Notes: a model not told the origin generated them from the sequence alone. Counted from the first letter of the stretch, positions 53,165 through 64,000 are shown. The stretch: DNA of 64,000 nucleotides from Pseudomonas fluorescens (GCF_902498195.1 NZ_CABVIY010000003.1:186001-250000), one strand, 5' to 3'. Translations and numbers: made by a program.

Positions 53165-54532
53165 TTACGCAGCCTCCACATTGAGCATCAGTTGAGCATG
53201 GATGGCCTCGGCGGCGCGTTTGCCGTGCTGCACCGCCTGCACGGTGAGGTCCTGGTCGAGGCTGGTGCAGTCACCGCCGGCATACACGCCGGGGATGCTG
53301 GTGCGCAGTTGTTCGTCCACCTGAATGCGATCGCCCTGGCGCTTGAGTTCGCGGGCCAGCGGGTCGGCGAGGGCGCTTGAGTCGAAGGTTTGGCCGATGG
53401 CCTTGAAGATCGCATCGGCGGCCAGTTCGAAGGTTTCGCCAGTGGTTTGCAGCCGGCCTTCGACGAGATGGGTGCGGGCGAAGCGCATGCCACGCACGTT
53501 GCCCTGGTCATCGAGCAACACGTCTTCCGGTTGCGCCCAGGTCAACAGGCGCACCTGATTGGCCTTGGCGATGTCCTGTTCGTGGTGGGTCGCCCCCATG
53601 TCTTCGACGCCACGGCGGTACACCAGGTTGACGTCATGGGCACCGAGGCGGGCCATTTGCACCGCCATGTCGATCGCGGTATTGCCGGCGCCTAGCACGA
53701 TGCAGTGGTCAGCCAGTGGCAACTGGGTCAGGTCGTCGGCCTGGCGCAGTTCACGGATGTAATCGGTGGCGGCGACGAGGCCGGGCGCGTCTTCATGCAG
53801 CAGACCAAGCTGCTTGCTGGCAGCCAGGCCGAGGCCGAGGAACACCGCATCGAACTGTTGATGCAGCTCGCTCAGGCTCAGGTTTTCCCCGAGTTTTTGC
53901 CCATGGCGGATTTCAATGCCGCCGATCTCCAGCAGGAAGTCCAGTTCCTTCTGCGCGTAATCGTCCACCAGCTTGTACTTGGCGATGCCGTATTCATTCA
54001 GGCCGCCGGCTTTTTCCCTGGCTTCGAAAATCACCACGTCATGGCCGTGCATGGCGCTGCGATGGGCGCAGGACAGCCCGGCCGGGCCGGCACCGACCAC
54101 GGCAATGCGCTTGCCGGTGGCGGCGGCGCGGGAGAACGGGTGTTGGCTGAAATGGGCGTTGTCCACGGCGTAGCGCTGCAACAAACCGATGAGCACCGGT
54201 GCGCATTCATGGGCGTTATTACGCACGCAGGCTTGCTGGCAGAGGATTTCCGTCGGGCAGACCCGGGCGCAACTGCCGCCGAGGATGTTCGCCGAGAGGA
54301 TTTTCTGCGCCGCGCCCTGAACGTTGTCCTGGTGGATGTTGCGGATGAACGAGGGGATGTCGATTTCGCTGGGGCAGGCATTCACGCACGGCGCGTCGTA
54401 GCAATACAGGCAGCGCGAGGCTTCCAGGTGGGCCTGGCGGTCGTTGAGTGGCGGCGCGAGGTCCGTGAAGTGGCCGGCGAGGGCGGCCGCGTTCTCGTAG
54501 GGATGCGGGAGATGGGTCAGGGTCTTGATCAC
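53165..54532 (-). CDS. preT: Dihydropyrimidine dehydrogenase subunit PreT
   Basis: A 455-residue FAD/NAD(P)-binding protein. Its N-terminus has Fe-S Cys motifs (CLYCYDAPCVNACPSE and CARVCPTEILCQQAC). An FAD motif VVGAGPAGLS is at about residue 148 and a second Rossmann motif VLGAGNTAIDMAV is in the middle. It passes electrons from NADH to PreA. It is the first gene of the preTA unit, and 154 bases with a REP pair separate it from hydA. Confidence 0.94.
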   Translation of the reverse strand: MIKTLTHLPHPYENAAALAGHFTDLAPPLNDRQAHLEASRCLYCYDAPCVNACPSEIDIPSFIRNIHQDNVQGAAQKILSANILGGSCARVCPTEILCQQACVRNNAHECAPVLIGLLQRYAVDNAHFSQHPFSRAAATGKRIAVVGAGPAGLSCAHRSAMHGHDVVIFEAREKAGGLNEYGIAKYKLVDDYAQKELDFLLEIGGIEIRHGQKLGENLSLSELHQQFDAVFLGLGLAASKQLGLLHEDAPGLVAATDYIRELRQADDLTQLPLADHCIVLGAGNTAIDMAVQMARLGAHDVNLVYRRGVEDMGATHHEQDIAKANQVRLLTWAQPEDVLLDDQGNVRGMRFARTHLVEGRLQTTGETFELAADAIFKAIGQTFDSSALADPLARELKRQGDRIQVDEQLRTSIPGVYAGGDCTSLDQDLTVQAVQHGKRAAEAIHAQLMLNVEAA

Positions 54533-54603
54533 GGTCTTGGCCTCACGGTGATGGAGGTTATGCCTCTGGTGGGCATTGAGTTTTTTGTTGTCTGGGCGGG
54601 CCT

Positions 54604-54670
54604 CTTCGCGAGCAAGCCCGCTCCCACATCTGGAATGCGTAACCCTGTGGGAGCGGGCTTGCTCGCGAAG
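54604..54670. repeat. REP-type inverted pair, inside-out arrangement
   Basis: CTTCGCGAGCAAGCCCGCTC then its complement, 67 bp. It lies between hydA and preT. Confidence 0.92.
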
Positions 54671-54686
54671 GCCGAAGGCCTCGATC

Positions 54687-56677
<1,991 letters not shown>

Positions 56678-58162
56678 ATGCAACAGATCAGATCGCAAGT
56701 GACCGAGCGCGACGGCTTGTTTGAGCTGGAAGCCGGCAGCGATGTCCTCGACAGTCCCCGTTACAACCACGACATGGCACCGACCAAGGTGCGCGAACGA
56801 ACCTGGAACAAATGGCACATCACCGCCTTGTGGGTCGGCATGTCGATCTGCGTGCCGACCTACACCCTCGGCGGCGTCCTGACGGCGTATTTCGGCCTGA
56901 GCGTCGGCGAAGCGCTGCTGGCGATCCTGTTTGCCAACCTCATCGTTTTGATCCCGCTGACCCTGAACGCCTTTCCCGGCACCAAGTACGGCATTCCGTT
57001 CCCGGTGTTGCTGCGCTCGTCGTTCGGCATCCTCGGTTCCAACGTCCCGTGCCTGATCCGCGCCCTGGTGGCGTGCGGCTGGTTCGGTATCCAGACGATG
57101 TTCGGCGGCCTGGCCATCCACCTGTTCCTGGGCTCGGTGTTCGAGGGCTGGAAATCCCTGGGCGGCACCGGTGAAGTCCTTGGGTTCATGGCGTTCTGGG
57201 CGCTGAACCTGTGGGTGGTGATTCGCGGCGCCGAGTCGATCAAATGGCTGGAAACCCTGTCCGCGCCGCTGCTGGTGGCGGTGGGCGTGGGGCTGCTGGT
57301 CTGGGCCATGCCGAACGTGTCGATGACCGAGTTGCTGGCGATTCCCGCCAAGCGTCCCGAAGGCGCCAGCGTGGTCAGCTACTTCGCCGCCGGGCTGACC
57401 GCAATGGTCGGGTTCTGGGCCACGTTGTCGCTGAACATTCCGGATTTCAGCCGCTATGCCGAAAGCCAGAAGGCGCAGATCGTCGGGCAGATCATGGGCT
57501 TGCCGCTGACCATGTTCCTGTTCGCCGCACTGGGCGTGGTCATGACCGCCGCCTCGGTGAAACTGGTCGGGGTGACGGTCTCCGACCCGGTGACACTGAT
57601 CGGCCATATCCAGAGCCCGGTCTGGGTCGCCCTGGCCATGGCGCTGATCATCATCGCCACGCTGTCCACCAATACGGCGGCCAACATCGTGTCGCCGACC
57701 AACGACTTCCAGAACATCGCACCCAAGGTGATCAACCGCACCAAAGCCGTGATGCTCACCGGGTTTGTCGGCCTGTTGCTGATGGGGCACGAGCTGCTGA
57801 AGAAGCTTGGCCTGATCGTTTCGGACGTCAGTCTGGAGACGGTCTATTCCAACTGGCTGCTGGGCTATTCCAGCCTGCTGGGGCCGATTGCCGGGATCAT
57901 GGTGGTGGACTATTTCCTGATCAAGAAACAACAGCTGGACCTGGCCGGTCTCTATCGCGATGACGTGTATCCGGCGTGGAACTGGAATGGCTTTATCGCG
58001 TTTGGCGTGCCGGTGGTGCTGACGCTGCTGTCGCTGGGCAGCGATGCGTTCAGCTGGTTCTACAGCTACGGCTGGTTCACCGGCTCGGCGCTGGGCGGGT
58101 TGATTTACTACGGGTTGTGCGCGCTGCGAGCGCAGCCGTCTGCCGTGAAATCGGCGGTGTAG
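56678..58162 (+). CDS. NCS1-family nucleobase:cation symporter
   Basis: A 494-residue permease with about 12 membrane segments of the NCS1 (Mhp1-like) fold. It has NKWHITALWVGM at the end of the soluble N-terminus, FPVLLRSSFG in the second segment and NIPDFSRYAE in the middle, all family hallmarks. It probably imports uracil, thymine or a hydantoin. The ATG at 56678 is chosen because GGAG stands 6 bases ahead; an upstream ATG at 56642 would add 12 residues without a ribosome site. It lies upstream of the carbamoylase gene. Confidence 0.9.
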   Translation: MQQIRSQVTERDGLFELEAGSDVLDSPRYNHDMAPTKVRERTWNKWHITALWVGMSICVPTYTLGGVLTAYFGLSVGEALLAILFANLIVLIPLTLNAFPGTKYGIPFPVLLRSSFGILGSNVPCLIRALVACGWFGIQTMFGGLAIHLFLGSVFEGWKSLGGTGEVLGFMAFWALNLWVVIRGAESIKWLETLSAPLLVAVGVGLLVWAMPNVSMTELLAIPAKRPEGASVVSYFAAGLTAMVGFWATLSLNIPDFSRYAESQKAQIVGQIMGLPLTMFLFAALGVVMTAASVKLVGVTVSDPVTLIGHIQSPVWVALAMALIIIATLSTNTAANIVSPTNDFQNIAPKVINRTKAVMLTGFVGLLLMGHELLKKLGLIVSDVSLETVYSNWLLGYSSLLGPIAGIMVVDYFLIKKQQLDLAGLYRDDVYPAWNWNGFIAFGVPVVLTLLSLGSDAFSWFYSYGWFTGSALGGLIYYGLCALRAQPSAVKSAV

Positions 58163-58172
58163 CGGATGGCCC

Positions 58173-58240
58173 CTTCGCGAGCAAGCCCGCTCCCACAGGA
58201 GGAATGCATTTCAACTGTGGGAGCGGGCTTGCTCGCGAAG
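58173..58240. repeat. REP-type inverted pair, inside-out arrangement
   Basis: CTTCGCGAGCAAGCCCGCTC then its complement, 68 bp. It lies between the NCS1 permease and the carbamoylase. Confidence 0.92.
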
Positions 58241-58304
58241 GCGGCGGTACAAACACCCAGGAATTGCCTGAAGAAACCTATAAGAACAGCCTGAGGAGAT
58301 CCCC

Positions 58305-59588
58305 ATGAACGCAGCCGTAGACGTTCTGCAATCCACCCATCAGCACATCAACCGCGATCGCCTGTGGCAGTCGCTCATGGAACTGGCCAGGCTCGGCGCC
58401 ACGGTCAAGGGCGGCGTCTGTCGCCTGGCGCTGACCGATCTCGACCGCCAGGCCCGCGACATTTTCGTCAAATGGTGCGAAGAAGCCGGCTGCACCGTCA
58501 GCATCGACGCCGTGGGCAACATCTTCGCCCGCCGTCCGGGGCGCAATCCGAACCTGCCACCGGTGATGACCGGCAGCCACATCGACACCCAGCCCACGGG
58601 CGGCAAGTTCGACGGCTGCTTTGGCGTGCTGGCCGGTGTCGAAGTGCTGCGCACCCTCAATGACCTGGGCGTGGAAACCGAGGCGCCGCTGGAAGTGGTG
58701 GTGTGGACCAACGAAGAAGGCTCGCGCTTCGCTCCGTGCATGATGGGCTCCGGCGTGTTTGCCGAGAAATTCACCCTGGAGGAAACCCTGGCCAAGGTCG
58801 ATGCCGATGGCGTGACCGTGGGCGAGGCGCTGAATGCCATTGGCTACGCCGGGCCGCGTGCCGTCAGTGGTCACGCCGTGGGGGCTTATTTCGAGGCGCA
58901 CATCGAGCAAGGGCCGATTCTCGAAGACGAACGCAAGACCATCGGCGTCGTCATGGGCGCCCTCGGGCAAAAATGGTTCGACCTGAAGCTGCGCGGCGTC
59001 GAGGCCCACGCCGGGCCGACCCCGATGCACCTGCGCAAGGACGCGCTGGTCGGCGCCGCGGTGATCGTCGGTGCCGTCAATCGCGCCGCCCTCGGCCATC
59101 AACCCCACGCCTGCGGCACCGTCGGTTGCCTGCAAGCCTATCCGGGGTCGCGCAATGTCATTCCCGGCGAAGTGCGCATGACCCTGGATTTCCGTCATCT
59201 GGAACCGGCACGCCTGGATTCGATGATCGCCGAGGTCCGCGACGTCATCGAGACCACCTGCGAGGAGCACGGCCTGAGCTACGAGCTGACCCCCACCGCC
59301 GACTTCCCGCCGCTGTACTTCGACAAGGGCTGCGTCGCCGCCGTTCGTGGCGCCGCCCAGGGCCTGGGCCTGTCGCACATGGACATCGTCAGCGGCGCGG
59401 GCCACGACGCGATCTTCCTCGCCGAACTCGGCCCGGCCGGGATGATTTTCGTGCCCTGTGAAGGCGGCATCAGCCACAACGAAATCGAAAACGCCGCCCC
59501 GGATGACCTGGCGGCGGGGTGCGCGGTGTTGTTGCGGGCGATGCTGGCGGCGTCGGCGGCCATTGCCGACGGGGAACTGGCGGCTTGA
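58305..59588 (+). CDS. N-carbamoyl-beta-alanine amidohydrolase (hydantoinase/carbamoylase family)
   Basis: A 427-residue M20-type zinc amidase. It has GSHIDTQPTGGKFDG (metal His/Asp), TNEEGSRFAPCMMGS (Glu ligands and catalytic Glu), EAHIEQGPILE and AGHDA at the C-terminus. In this context it should perform the third step of reductive pyrimidine breakdown, turning N-carbamoyl-beta-alanine into beta-alanine, CO2 and ammonia. Family members also act on allantoate or other N-carbamoyl amino acids. GAGGAG precedes the ATG. Confidence 0.91.
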   Translation: MNAAVDVLQSTHQHINRDRLWQSLMELARLGATVKGGVCRLALTDLDRQARDIFVKWCEEAGCTVSIDAVGNIFARRPGRNPNLPPVMTGSHIDTQPTGGKFDGCFGVLAGVEVLRTLNDLGVETEAPLEVVVWTNEEGSRFAPCMMGSGVFAEKFTLEETLAKVDADGVTVGEALNAIGYAGPRAVSGHAVGAYFEAHIEQGPILEDERKTIGVVMGALGQKWFDLKLRGVEAHAGPTPMHLRKDALVGAAVIVGAVNRAALGHQPHACGTVGCLQAYPGSRNVIPGEVRMTLDFRHLEPARLDSMIAEVRDVIETTCEEHGLSYELTPTADFPPLYFDKGCVAAVRGAAQGLGLSHMDIVSGAGHDAIFLAELGPAGMIFVPCEGGISHNEIENAAPDDLAAGCAVLLRAMLAASAAIADGELAA

Positions 59589-59608
59589 AATAATCGCGTA
59601 CAGCGGCT

Positions 59609-60772
59609 TTATTGAGCGGTGCACGCGATCTGTGCGGGCACCGCCTCAAGACGTTCACTGATCGCCAGATCCACCGGATGAATCGGCTTGTTGCGCCGTT
59701 TCAACATCCCGCCCTGGCGCTGGTTCTGTACGGCGGTGATCTCCGCGAGAATCGCCAGCGCCACCGTTTCCGGGGCATCGCCCCCCAGGTCCAGGCCCAT
59801 CGGGTAATGCAGCACCGGGGAACCCGGACCGATCTCGGCCAGTAACCGCTCGGTGCGCTCCCGGGGGCCCAGTTGACCGATGTAGGCCGGCGCGCCTTGC
59901 AACACTTGTGAGAGCCAATGCCGGTCCTGACGGTAGCTGTGGGTCATCACCGCGACGGCGGCGCCCTCGATCAAGGGTTGCAGGTCGAACGGGTTGTCCA
60001 GGCTTGCGAAGATCACCGCGTCGGCCTGGGGAAAGCGCTCGGGCCTGGCGAAGTGGCTGCGGCTGTCGATGACGCTGACGTGCCAGTTCAGCCCTTTGGC
60101 CATGCGCACCAGCGGCTGGGCATCGTGGCCGGCACCGAAGATCACCAGGCGCGGCGGCGGGGCGAGGTATTCGAAGAACACTTCGACTTCGCCACGGGCA
60201 TCGGTGTAGAGCCGCAGCGATGACTTTTTCCCGGCCAGGGTCTTGCGCAGGTCCTGGCGGATGGCGTGGTTGAGCGTCGGGTTCCTCAAGTCGCTCGCGG
60301 TGTCCGACAGCAGCCGGTCACCGACCCGCGCCGAGGCATTGCGCGAGGTGGCAATGACCGTGGCCATGGCGGCGGGTTGTTGCGTGTCGCGTACCCGATG
60401 CAACAGTTCGATGGCGGCATGCGGTTGCTTCGCCCGCAGGCGTTCGAGCATCACGAACACCGTGCCGTTGCAGCCGAGGCCGAAGGTCAGGGCGCTGTGT
60501 TCGTCGTCCTCGTCCTCGGTGGCGCCGGTGCTGTAGCGGCGCACCACCGGCTCGCCGGCGTCGGTCAGCCACCAGGCTTTTTTCGCCAGGTCCTGTTCCA
60601 GGCAACCGCCGCTGACGGTGCCGACGGTGCGGCCGTGCAGGGGGATGAGCATTCTCGCGCCAGGACGGCGATAGGCCGAGCCTTCGACCTTGACCACGGT
60701 GGCGAGGATGGTTTCTTCGCCGGCTTGGGCGGCGGATTCGATGGCGTGCAGCAGGTCGTTGAGTCCGGACAT
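59609..60772 (-). CDS. XdhC/CoxI-family molybdenum enzyme maturation factor
   Basis: A 387-residue protein. The N-terminal XdhC/CoxI domain (about 1-75; GSAYRRPGARML, GTVSGGCLEQD) is followed by an XdhC Rossmann domain (about 205-350; RLVIFGAGHDAQPLVRMA). Family members insert or sulfurate the molybdenum cofactor of xanthine-dehydrogenase-like enzymes. No xdhA/xdhB pair is in the window, so the client enzyme must lie elsewhere. It converges with the carbamoylase, with a gap of 20 bases. Confidence 0.88.
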   Translation of the reverse strand: MSGLNDLLHAIESAAQAGEETILATVVKVEGSAYRRPGARMLIPLHGRTVGTVSGGCLEQDLAKKAWWLTDAGEPVVRRYSTGATEDEDDEHSALTFGLGCNGTVFVMLERLRAKQPHAAIELLHRVRDTQQPAAMATVIATSRNASARVGDRLLSDTASDLRNPTLNHAIRQDLRKTLAGKKSSLRLYTDARGEVEVFFEYLAPPPRLVIFGAGHDAQPLVRMAKGLNWHVSVIDSRSHFARPERFPQADAVIFASLDNPFDLQPLIEGAAVAVMTHSYRQDRHWLSQVLQGAPAYIGQLGPRERTERLLAEIGPGSPVLHYPMGLDLGGDAPETVALAILAEITAVQNQRQGGMLKRRNKPIHPVDLAISERLEAVPAQIACTAQ

Positions 60773-60802
60773 GGAATTCTCCTGTTTGGGGCTCGGTCGA
60801 AT

Positions 60803-60890
60803 GTGGGAGCGGGCTTGCTCGCGAAGTCGGTGTGTCAGTCGACGTCACTGTTGAATGACACACCGCTTTCGCGAGCAAGCCCGCTCCCAC
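60803..60890. repeat. REPIN-like 88-bp inverted pair
   Basis: Standard arms with GTGTGTCAG...ATGACACAC core. It lies between the XdhC-type gene and the deaminase gene. Confidence 0.93.
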
Positions 60891-60913
60891 ACGGGGTTTG
60901 CGTAGGCCGTGGT

Positions 60914-62302
60914 TTAGTCGTCGATGTTCATCAACTGCCGCACCCCATCCCACGCCTCGGCGCGCATTTGCTGCACGTCCAGCCCCGGGATCACCCCGTC
61001 ATCGACCACCAGCCGTCCGCCGACCAGGCTGTAGCGCACCGCAATGGGTTCGCCTGCCACCACCGGCGCCACGGCGCTGTCGTGGAAGCCGAAAAAGCGC
61101 GGGTGGTCCAGGCCATAGATCACCAGGTCCGCGGCCTGGCCCACTTCCAGCGTGCCCACCGCGCCCAGCCCCAACACCTGCGCGCCACCGGCCGTGCCCC
61201 AATGGATGACGTCTTCGGCGGTGGTGGCCGAGGCGCCTTGCTGCGCGCGATGGATCAGCCACGCGGTGTTGGCTTCACCGACCATGCTCCCGGATTCGTT
61301 GGACGCCACGCCATCCACCCCGAGGGATATCGGCACGCCGGCCTCGTACAGTTGCGGCACTGGCGCGACACCGCTGCCCAACCGCGCATTGCTCACCGGG
61401 CAGTGGGAGATGCCGGTGCCGGTTTGCGCGAGCATGCGGATCTCCCCCGGTTGCAGATGCACCGCATGGGCGAACCACACGTCCGGGCCGAGCCATTCGT
61501 GTTCGGCGACGAATTCCACCGGCAGGCAGTTGTATTTTTCCCGGCAGAAATTGACGTAGTTCTGCGTCTCCGACAGATGCGTATGCAAGCGCAGGCCCAG
61601 CCCCCGTGCGGTGTGGGCCAGCTCGCGCAGCAGCGTGGGGGGCAGGGAGAAGGTCGGCGTGGTCGGCGCCACCACCACCCGGCGCATGGCGTCCGGCGTG
61701 TCCTGGTGGTAGCGCGACTTCAGGCGTTCGATGTCACCGACCATCTGCTCCAGGCTTTCCGGTTGCAGCGCGGTTTTCGAGAAGCCGGGGTGGGCGCTGG
61801 CCGACTCCAGTGCGCCGCCCCGGCACAGCACAAAGCGCAGGCCGAATTCGTCGGCCATGTCGAACAGCAGGTCACCGGTCTCGGTGGTGCCGTTGGCGTG
61901 GTAGAGGTAATGGTGATCGGCGCAGGTGGTCACGCCGGACAGCAGCAACTCGGCCATGCCCAGGCGTGCGGCGATACGGGCAAGCTGTGGCGTGAAGCGG
62001 TTGAGGCGCGGGTAGGGCACGCTGGCCAGCCAGCCTTGCAGGTCCTGGTTCAAACCTTCGGGCACGGCTTTGAGCAGGTTCTGGAACAGGTGATGGTGGG
62101 TATTGATCCAGCCCGGATAGACCACCGAGTGGCGTGCATCGATGACCCGCTCTCCAGGTTGCGCCTCCAGGCCCTCGGCCATTTCGGCGATGCGACCGTT
62201 GACGATGCGGATGTCGACGCTGCCGGCCCGGGCACGGGGGCCGCGCAGGCCGGTCATGACCGCGACGGGGTTCTTGATCAGGATGTTTTGCAATTGAGTC
62301 AT
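60914..62302 (-). CDS. 8-Oxoguanine deaminase-like amidohydrolase
   Basis: A 462-residue protein of the TrzA/ATZ/guanine deaminase group. Metal residues are in INTHHHLFQNLLK, THLSETQNY, FAHAVHL and SLGVDGVASNE. The sequence and neighbourhood resemble P. aeruginosa PA0142-type 8-oxoguanine deaminase. It forms a unit with the NCS2 permease upstream (13 bases apart). Guanine or another aminopurine or triazine could be the true substrate; sequence alone does not settle this. Confidence 0.83.
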   Translation of the reverse strand: MTQLQNILIKNPVAVMTGLRGPRARAGSVDIRIVNGRIAEMAEGLEAQPGERVIDARHSVVYPGWINTHHHLFQNLLKAVPEGLNQDLQGWLASVPYPRLNRFTPQLARIAARLGMAELLLSGVTTCADHHYLYHANGTTETGDLLFDMADEFGLRFVLCRGGALESASAHPGFSKTALQPESLEQMVGDIERLKSRYHQDTPDAMRRVVVAPTTPTFSLPPTLLRELAHTARGLGLRLHTHLSETQNYVNFCREKYNCLPVEFVAEHEWLGPDVWFAHAVHLQPGEIRMLAQTGTGISHCPVSNARLGSGVAPVPQLYEAGVPISLGVDGVASNESGSMVGEANTAWLIHRAQQGASATTAEDVIHWGTAGGAQVLGLGAVGTLEVGQAADLVIYGLDHPRFFGFHDSAVAPVVAGEPIAVRYSLVGGRLVVDDGVIPGLDVQQMRAEAWDGVRQLMNIDD

Positions 62303-62314
62303 GGTCAGCTCCAG

Positions 62315-63670
62315 TCAGAGGCTGTGGGAGGCGGATTTACCGGGGGCGGCATCAGGCACGCTGACACCGTTGAGTGCGGCGTTGAGCAGCACCGACACCA
62401 GGCAGGCGATCACCACGCTGCTGTGCAGGAACGGCTGCGACCACTCGGGCAACTGCTTGAACAGGGCCGGCGCCAGCACCGGCACCAGGGCCGCGGCGAT
62501 GGTGAAACCGACAATCAGCACGTTGTAGCGATTGCGTTCGTAGTCGACCTTGGCCAGGGTCTGGATCCCGGCCGCCGCGACCACGCCGAACATGGCGATG
62601 CCGGCACCGCCGAGCGCCGCGGTGGGCATCGAGGCGATGATCGCGCCGGCCTTGGGCACCAGCGCCACCGAGCACATCAGCAAACCGCTGACCGCCACCA
62701 CCCAGCGACTGCGCACACCGGTCAGGATCACCAGGCCGACGTTTTCCATGAAGGCGATGAACGGAAACGCCGCAAACATCCCGGCGATGGTGCTGGCCAG
62801 GCCGTTGGCCCGCAGGCCGTTGATCACCTGTTTGTCTTCCACCGGTTTGTCGACGATGTCGCCGATGGCCACGAACAGCCCCATGGACTCGACCATCTGC
62901 ACGATCATCACCACCACCATGGTGGCGATGGGGATCAGGCTGAAGGTCGGCAAGCCGAAGTGGAACGGGTAGGGCACGGTCAGCCAGGGTGAATCCTGCA
63001 CGCTCTGAAAGCTGCCCATGCCCAGGCCGTACGCCAGTGCCGCGCCGGTCAGCATGCCGATCAGCACGGCCATGTTGCGCAGCATCGGGCTGCCGTAACG
63101 ATTGACCAGCAGGATGGTCAGCAACACCACGGCCGCCACTGCCAGGTACATCGGCGCGCCGAAATCGCTGGCATGGCGGCCACCGCCGACCCATTCATAG
63201 GCAATCGGAAACAGCTGCAAGCCGATGACCGTGACAATGCAACCGGTGACCACCGGCGGAAAGTAACGTCGCAACCGACCCACGAACGGCGCCACCAGCA
63301 TGGTGAAAATCCCCGCGCCGATCACCGCCCCGCAGACCCCGGCAAACCCCACCTCCGGGTTGCTGCCGATGGCAATCACCGGGCCGACGCTGCTGAATGC
63401 CACGCCCTGCAGAATCGGCAGGCGCACGCCGAATTTCCAGAAGCCGACGGTTTGCAGCAGGGTGGCGATGCCCGAGCAGAACAGCGTGGTGCTGATCAGC
63501 GACACGGTATCGGCCTGGGACATTTTCAGGGCACTGGCGACAATCAGCGGCACGGCGATGGCGCCGATGTACGAGACGGCCATGTGTTGCAGGCCGAGGG
63601 TGAGCATTTGCCGGACCGACAGCACCTGGTCGACGGGGTGGACGGTGGAAGCGGGAATGGCTGACGACAT
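62315..63670 (-). CDS. NCS2-family nucleobase:cation symporter
   Basis: A 451-residue permease with about 13-14 membrane segments of the UraA/UapA fold. The NAT signature reads ENVGLVILTG, with Glu first as in uracil-type members but Gly last as in purine carriers. A purine or 8-oxopurine substrate is suggested by the deaminase gene that follows it by 12 bases. The start ATG lies 255 bases from the CobW-like gene end, a gap that contains a REPIN. Confidence 0.9.
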   Translation of the reverse strand: MSSAIPASTVHPVDQVLSVRQMLTLGLQHMAVSYIGAIAVPLIVASALKMSQADTVSLISTTLFCSGIATLLQTVGFWKFGVRLPILQGVAFSSVGPVIAIGSNPEVGFAGVCGAVIGAGIFTMLVAPFVGRLRRYFPPVVTGCIVTVIGLQLFPIAYEWVGGGRHASDFGAPMYLAVAAVVLLTILLVNRYGSPMLRNMAVLIGMLTGAALAYGLGMGSFQSVQDSPWLTVPYPFHFGLPTFSLIPIATMVVVMIVQMVESMGLFVAIGDIVDKPVEDKQVINGLRANGLASTIAGMFAAFPFIAFMENVGLVILTGVRSRWVVAVSGLLMCSVALVPKAGAIIASMPTAALGGAGIAMFGVVAAAGIQTLAKVDYERNRYNVLIVGFTIAAALVPVLAPALFKQLPEWSQPFLHSSVVIACLVSVLLNAALNGVSVPDAAPGKSASHSL

Positions 63671-63749
63671 GGAGAATCACCTCTAGCTGTTGTTATTGGT
63701 AAAGAGGGGTATTCGTTCTGATGCCCGTTCAAAGCGCTGCGCCGACCCT

Positions 63750-63852
63750 GTGGGAGCGGCGGTGCGACGATTCGACTTGCTCGCGAAAGCGGTCTGACAT
63801 TCAACATTGGTGTTGGCTGACACACCGCATTCGCGAGCAAGCCCGCTCCCAC
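63750..63852. repeat. REPIN-like inverted pair with a 16-base insertion in one arm
   Basis: The right arm is standard. In the left arm, GTGGGAGCGG is followed by about 16 extra bases (CGGTGCGACGATTCGA) before CTTGCTCGCGAAAGCGG continues. Core GTCTGACATTCAACATTGGT. It lies upstream of the NCS2 permease. Confidence 0.85.
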
Positions 63853-63925
63853 AGGGATGAGGCACTGGCATCAGGCATTTCGTTGTGTATGCCCGGAACC
63901 GCCATCCACCGGCTCCGATTGCGTT

Positions 63926-64000
63926 TCAGCCTGCCAGGCAGGCGGCAAAGCCCTGGTTCAACGCCGCGCGGTCCAGGTCGCGGCCGATGAACACAATCTT
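63926..64000 (-). CDS. CobW-like GTPase, C-terminal end only
   Basis: Twenty-four codons and a stop are in the window, reading KIVFIGRDLDRAALNQGFAA then CLAG. This resembles the C-terminus of the CobW_C domain of metal-chaperone GTPases (COG0523). The G1-G5 motifs lie outside the window, so the member cannot be specified. Confidence 0.7.
   Translation of the reverse strand, partial: KIVFIGRDLDRAALNQGFAACLAG

Noticed and set aside
60266..62992. A 908-codon plus-strand open frame opposite the XdhC-type, deaminase and permease genes
   Set aside because: It spans two gene borders and a REPIN and has no recognisable domain, so it is a shadow of the real minus-strand genes.

Overview
The window is chromosomal DNA of a Pseudomonas, most likely of the P. 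fluorescens/P. putida side of the genus. The reasons are high GC with tightly packed genes, dozens of REP arms (GTGGGAGCGGGCTTGCTCGCGAA type) between genes, and gene orders typical of the genus: bkdR-bkdA1A2B-lpdV, the PQQ alcohol-oxidation (exa/ped) cluster, and preTA-hydA. No tRNA, rRNA, prophage, IS element or CRISPR array is visible.

Left part (1-20.6 kb). A tightly overlapped minus-strand operon (4327 to beyond 1) encodes a thermostable-hemolysin family protein, an AMP-dependent ligase, a haem-oxygenase-like (diiron oxidase type) enzyme, an SDR, a TPR protein and the start of a response regulator. I cannot assign a known pathway to it, and it is the best candidate for an undescribed system. 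Then follow alkC (DNA alkylation repair), a CPA2 K+/H+ antiporter, a PAS-GGDEF diguanylate cyclase, a protealysin-emfourin protease/inhibitor pair, an FKBP isomerase and an SDR. Branched-chain amino acid catabolism comes next: ilvE, then the bkd operon with its divergent regulator bkdR. A persulfide-dioxygenase-like metallohydrolase stands divergent to a TauE/SafE exporter.

Centre (21-50.2 kb). This is an almost complete PQQ-dependent alcohol oxidation island: porin, NosP-like FIST protein and hybrid kinase NahK/ErcS', regulator AgmR/ErbR, a PQQ-associated CXXCW protein, ABC transporter, beta-propeller and binding protein, a sensor pair PedS2/PedR2 preceded by an unnoticed 40-residue peptide gene, a pentapeptide protein, PedE (calcium type), cytochrome PedF, MoxJ-like, SoxYZ-like and metallohydrolase accessory proteins, PedH (lanthanide type), aldehyde dehydrogenase ExaC, pqqABCDE, ErcA and hybrid kinase ErcS. 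Alcohols are oxidised in the periplasm by PedE or PedH, electrons pass to PedF, aldehydes are finished by ExaC, and PQQ is made locally. A 13-bp motif, TACCAAGGNAGTA, recurs at several of the cluster's promoters and may be the binding site of one of its regulators.

Right part (50.2-64 kb). An aldose epimerase is followed by a nucleobase island. It holds a TetR/RutR-like regulator, preA-preT and hydA on the minus strand, and a divergent NCS1 permease and carbamoylase; together these give the reductive pathway from uracil/thymine to a beta-amino acid. An XdhC-type protein, an 8-oxoguanine-deaminase-like amidohydrolase and an NCS2 permease point to purine salvage. The window ends in the C-terminus of a CobW-like GTPase. 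Twenty-one REP-type inverted repeats lie in the gaps; nine of them are 87-88 bp long.
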